Assembly: GCA_905221605.1 (NCBI GenBank) | Contig: CAJNDS010002634.1 | Coordinates: 1,883,077-1,947,076 of the forward strand | DNA from: Symbiodinium natans | Lineage: Eukaryota; Sar; Dinophyceae; Suessiales; Symbiodiniaceae | Length of the DNA: 64,000 nt | Direction of reading: 5' to 3' | Part shown: one piece after another, positions 61,658-64,000 of the stretch | How positions within the stretch are numbered: position 1 is the first letter of the stretch | Layout: each line of letters starts with the position of its first letter | Notes under the pieces: generated by a model | Databases searched by the model: none | Seen by the model: the letters and a program-made list of their open reading frames with translations, nothing else | Told to the model about the DNA's origin: nothing | Position numbers and translations under genes: made by a program

Positions 61658-61762
61658 GCGGCCACGTGGAAGACAGGTTCAAGACCATTGAGGAAGCCAA
61701 GACGGAGTTGAACAAGATCGGTTCGGGCCTGCGCTTCTTGCTCGGCAGTCTGGGACATCACT
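61658..61762 (+). CDS. candidate exon, helical
   Basis: Frame GHVEDRFKTIEEAKTELNKI then GSGLRFLLGSLG, in phase with 61460 if the acceptor is GTCGAG. Ends in a stop at 61762 or splices earlier. Confidence 0.5.
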
Positions 61763-61881
61763 GAGACCCAGTGCCTCAAGTCCTTAAGCCCTAAGCCCTA
61801 TATTTCAACCCTACTTAGTCCTAACCCTATAAGCCCTACAACCCTTAAAACCAAGCCCTATCAACTCTAATCGCATGCACT

Positions 61882-61988
61882 CAGGAATGATCTGTGAAGT
61901 GCATCATGGCACCGCAAAGGCAGATCCGCACGTGCAGGCCTCAGGATGTCTACAAAAACTCGAGCAACTCTACGACTTTCTTGAGCAC
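61882..61988 (+). CDS. candidate exon, frame unresolved
   Basis: CACTCAG is followed by sequence open in at least two frames (MICEVHHGTAKADPH or IMAPQRQIRTCRPQDVY). It runs into an inverted-repeat element. Confidence 0.35.
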
Positions 61989-61989
61989 C

Positions 61990-62107
61990 ACCCGAAAAAC
62001 AGAATTGTAATCCCCAGATTGCCCTTAAAAGGAAGAGTAGAGAAAAACAAACCCCAGATTGCCCTTATTAGAGAAATATGTGTTGTTTTTTGGGCTGGGG
62101 GTTCTTA
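61990..62107. mobile_element. introner-like element
   Basis: CAGAATTGTAATCCCCAG at the left mirrors CTGGGGGTTCTTAATTAAG at the right. An internal ATCCCCAGATTGCCCTTA motif is repeated. A coding-like piece, QIVDNRYRFCCASTRLS, follows at 62116. Confidence 0.5.
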
Positions 62108-62290
62108 ATTAAGCAAATCGTCGACAATCGCTACCGCTTCTGCTGCGCCTCTACCCGGCTGAGTAGTTCTCCCTGATGCTCTGAATAAGGTGGTGGGCGG
62201 ACAGGACCAGGGGGCCGGACACAGCGCAGGATTCAACAAGCATTGGCAAGTGCCGAGCCTAAGATTTGATTTTTTGCTGACAACTTAAAT

Positions 62291-62383
62291 TAAACCCTAA
62301 ACCCTAAACCCTAAACCCTAAACTCTAAACCCTAAACCCTAAACCCTAAACCCTAAACCCTAAACCCTAAACCCTAAACCCCA
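62291..62383 (-). repeat. CCCTAAA array
   Basis: About 13 units. Confidence 0.95.
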
Positions 62384-62455
62384 AGCCATCCAGGGTGCCC
62401 ATGTGTTAGGAACTGTAAGGGTGCAGAGCACTGAATTTGCACACCAGTTCCCAGT

Positions 62456-62600
62456 TTGTTTCTGGCTGAGTCGTGGGACGACATCCACGCCATGAATCGG
62501 ATCTGCCAAGACTACGTCAACAATCAGGTCATGGCTCCCCCACAAACGGCGATGATCTTCCGTAAAGATGGCCAGCTTTTACCTGGCCCGCACCGAGACC
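62456..62600 (+). CDS. candidate exon, unknown protein
   Basis: Frame LAESWDDIHAMNRICQDYVN then QVMAPPQTAMIFRKDGQLL. Reads naturally; borders not fixed. Confidence 0.45.
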
Positions 62601-63085
62601 ACGGGTGTTGCTGGGGCAGGAGCGGGGAGAGTACGTAGCATTGTCATACTTAGGGTACTTATGGTTCCGCACTCGCAGGGATACAAAATAGACGGCTAGA
62701 ACCAGTCGAGAATCATCTTCCCTGCCAGCACTTGAGGCCTGCAGGAGAGGCCCAAGGGATCAAATTCGGCTTCCAGTTCATCCAGATCGGCCAATTCCGG
62801 CTTGGTGCCGTTGATGACAACCACTTCTCAATCTCGTGCCATGGGCTGCAGTCAGGAAGTTGCTTGCTTTCGACATAATAAACCCTATAGACCTAAGCCC
62901 GTTCTGTCGTGCGTTTGGCACACGGCTGGAGCTACGCCCTGTGCAACTGCATGCTGTTGGCCAGAAATGCGAGTAAACTGACCTCCAAGACGCAAAGCGC
63001 ACTATCTCGCAGCACCCCGAAGTCCCACTGGACTACACCGTGCCACTCCGAATGAACTTAAACCATCTGGCCTGCAATGGAACCA

Positions 63086-63174
63086 GGGTGGGCTATTAGG
63101 CCCTATAATCCCTATAATCCCTATAATCAACCCGATAAAGGGCCTTTTTAGGGGGTTATAGGGTATAATAGCCC
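63086..63174. mobile_element. introner-like inverted-repeat element
   Basis: GGGCTATTAGGCCCTATAAT at the left and GGTTATAGGGTATAATAGCCC at the right are imperfect inverted repeats around CCCTATAATC repeats. A possible exon precedes it (HPEVPLDYTVPLRMNLNHL). Confidence 0.5.
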
Positions 63175-63642
63175 GTCCTGGAAATTGAATCATCTCCACC
63201 CTCAGACCCCACCTCAAGCAACGAATGCTCTTGGGCCCAATGGCGAGGCCAAGAGAGAGTTTTCCCAGCTGAGGCACATTGGGGGACACACTCCCCAGCT
63301 CTTCCGACATGACGGCACGCTCCACCCGAACCAGCAAAACGACTCTTGGCGACTGTGATTTTGGATCCTGACTACGTGCTGTCTCATCGCATACACATCG
63401 CCTGAGCTGCGTTCTCAGTGCAACATATCCGGGCCCTTGCATGTCTTGAAGCTGCGACCTTCATTCGTAGGACGGGGCGTGCTTAGCTGACACGGGGGCG
63501 AGCCTAGGTGACCCCACCAGTCCTAAACCAAAACCCCTAAACCTATACTACCCAACTGTGATGGTGTCCAATATTTACGTTTACATGCGTGGTCCTCCCT
63601 AAACCCTAGCCCCTAAACCTAAACCCTAAACCCTGATGGTCC

Positions 63643-63730
63643 TTCAGACAAGGCATGGGGAACTTTCGATCGCCCGGAGGGGGCGCCTATGGGCATCAGC
63701 GTTGGTGAGAAGCTCCCCAGCGAAATCCCT
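63643..63730 (+). CDS. candidate exon, unknown protein
   Basis: CCTTCAG, then KAWGTFDRPEGAPMGISV then GEKLPSEIPLG, into a TTTAGGG array. Confidence 0.45.
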
Positions 63731-63731
63731 T

Positions 63732-63817
63732 TAGGGTTTAGGGTTTAGGATTTAGGATTTAGGGTTTAGGGTTTAGGGTTTAGGGTTTAGGGTTTAGGGT
63801 TTAGGGTTTAGGGTTTA
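63732..63817 (+). repeat. TTTAGGG array
   Basis: About twelve units, two of them TTTAGGA. Confidence 0.95.
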
Positions 63818-64000
63818 ATCGCTTCCCCTTTTTTAAAATGGACCCCTAAAAAAAAAAAAAACACTTTCCGGAAAATCCTGCCGAAACCAACCCCGCCATT
63901 AAAACCCTATTCCGAATTAGGGGGGGGTTCAGGCCTCCAAGAAACCCCTCAACACCAATAAAACCCTCAGAGGGTTTAGGCTTGGGGGTCTCTCTTTCAG

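Noticed and set aside
1-64000. The window as a chromosome end
   Set aside because: Telomere-type repeats occur throughout, in both orientations, in short arrays between exon-like segments. A true end would be a long terminal tract in one orientation.

Overview
This is eukaryotic nuclear DNA, most likely from a dinoflagellate; I cannot name the genus. The evidence is: hundreds of copies of the 7-base telomere-type repeat TTTAGGG/CCCTAAA inside the locus; short exons split by many introns; GT-AG, GC-AG and apparent GA-AG or stranger intron borders; RCC1-like repeats of a type common in dinoflagellates; and many short introner-like elements with terminal inverted repeats. There is no bacterial gene organisation, rRNA, tRNA or CRISPR array.

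Layout. 0-1.7 kb is low-complexity DNA and telomere-type arrays. 1.8-2.6 kb holds a run of five 39-residue RCC1-like repeats. 3.7-20.9 kb holds many short plus-strand exons of unrecognised genes, typically with a TTTAGGG or CCCTAAA array in the adjoining intron. Inside this stretch are an LTR-like non-autonomous element (6.25-7.39 kb) and a 1.2-kb satellite (16.35-17.59 kb). 21.7-26.2 kb holds exons of one or more genes for helical and Cys-containing proteins. 26.6-35.4 kb is AT-rich repeat DNA, ending in a 5-kb satellite whose units flip orientation near 33.96 kb. 35.5-40.2 kb holds further exons, including a reading frame rebuilt exactly across two introner-like elements. 42.0-46.5 kb encodes a multi-exon protein with an Apple/PAN-like Cys domain and two PA14 modules. 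46.8-60.6 kb is a 4.7-kb exon-bearing block in three tandem copies. 60.6-64 kb has more short exons.

How it fits together. Nearly all convincing coding pieces lie on the plus strand, but I cannot show how many genes they form without transcripts. Exon calls rest on open frames bounded by plausible splice sites, on phase agreement between neighbours, and, for the PA14 and triplicated regions, on comparison between copies. Two kinds of sequence appear to act as introns: telomere-type arrays, where each TTTAGGG unit carries both a GT and a TTTAG, and 97-225 bp inverted-repeat elements flanked by 4-bp target duplications, whose removal with one duplication restores the frame exactly. Gaps of more than 300 bases not listed contain only short degenerate telomere-type runs, intron-like sequence, or nothing I recognise.
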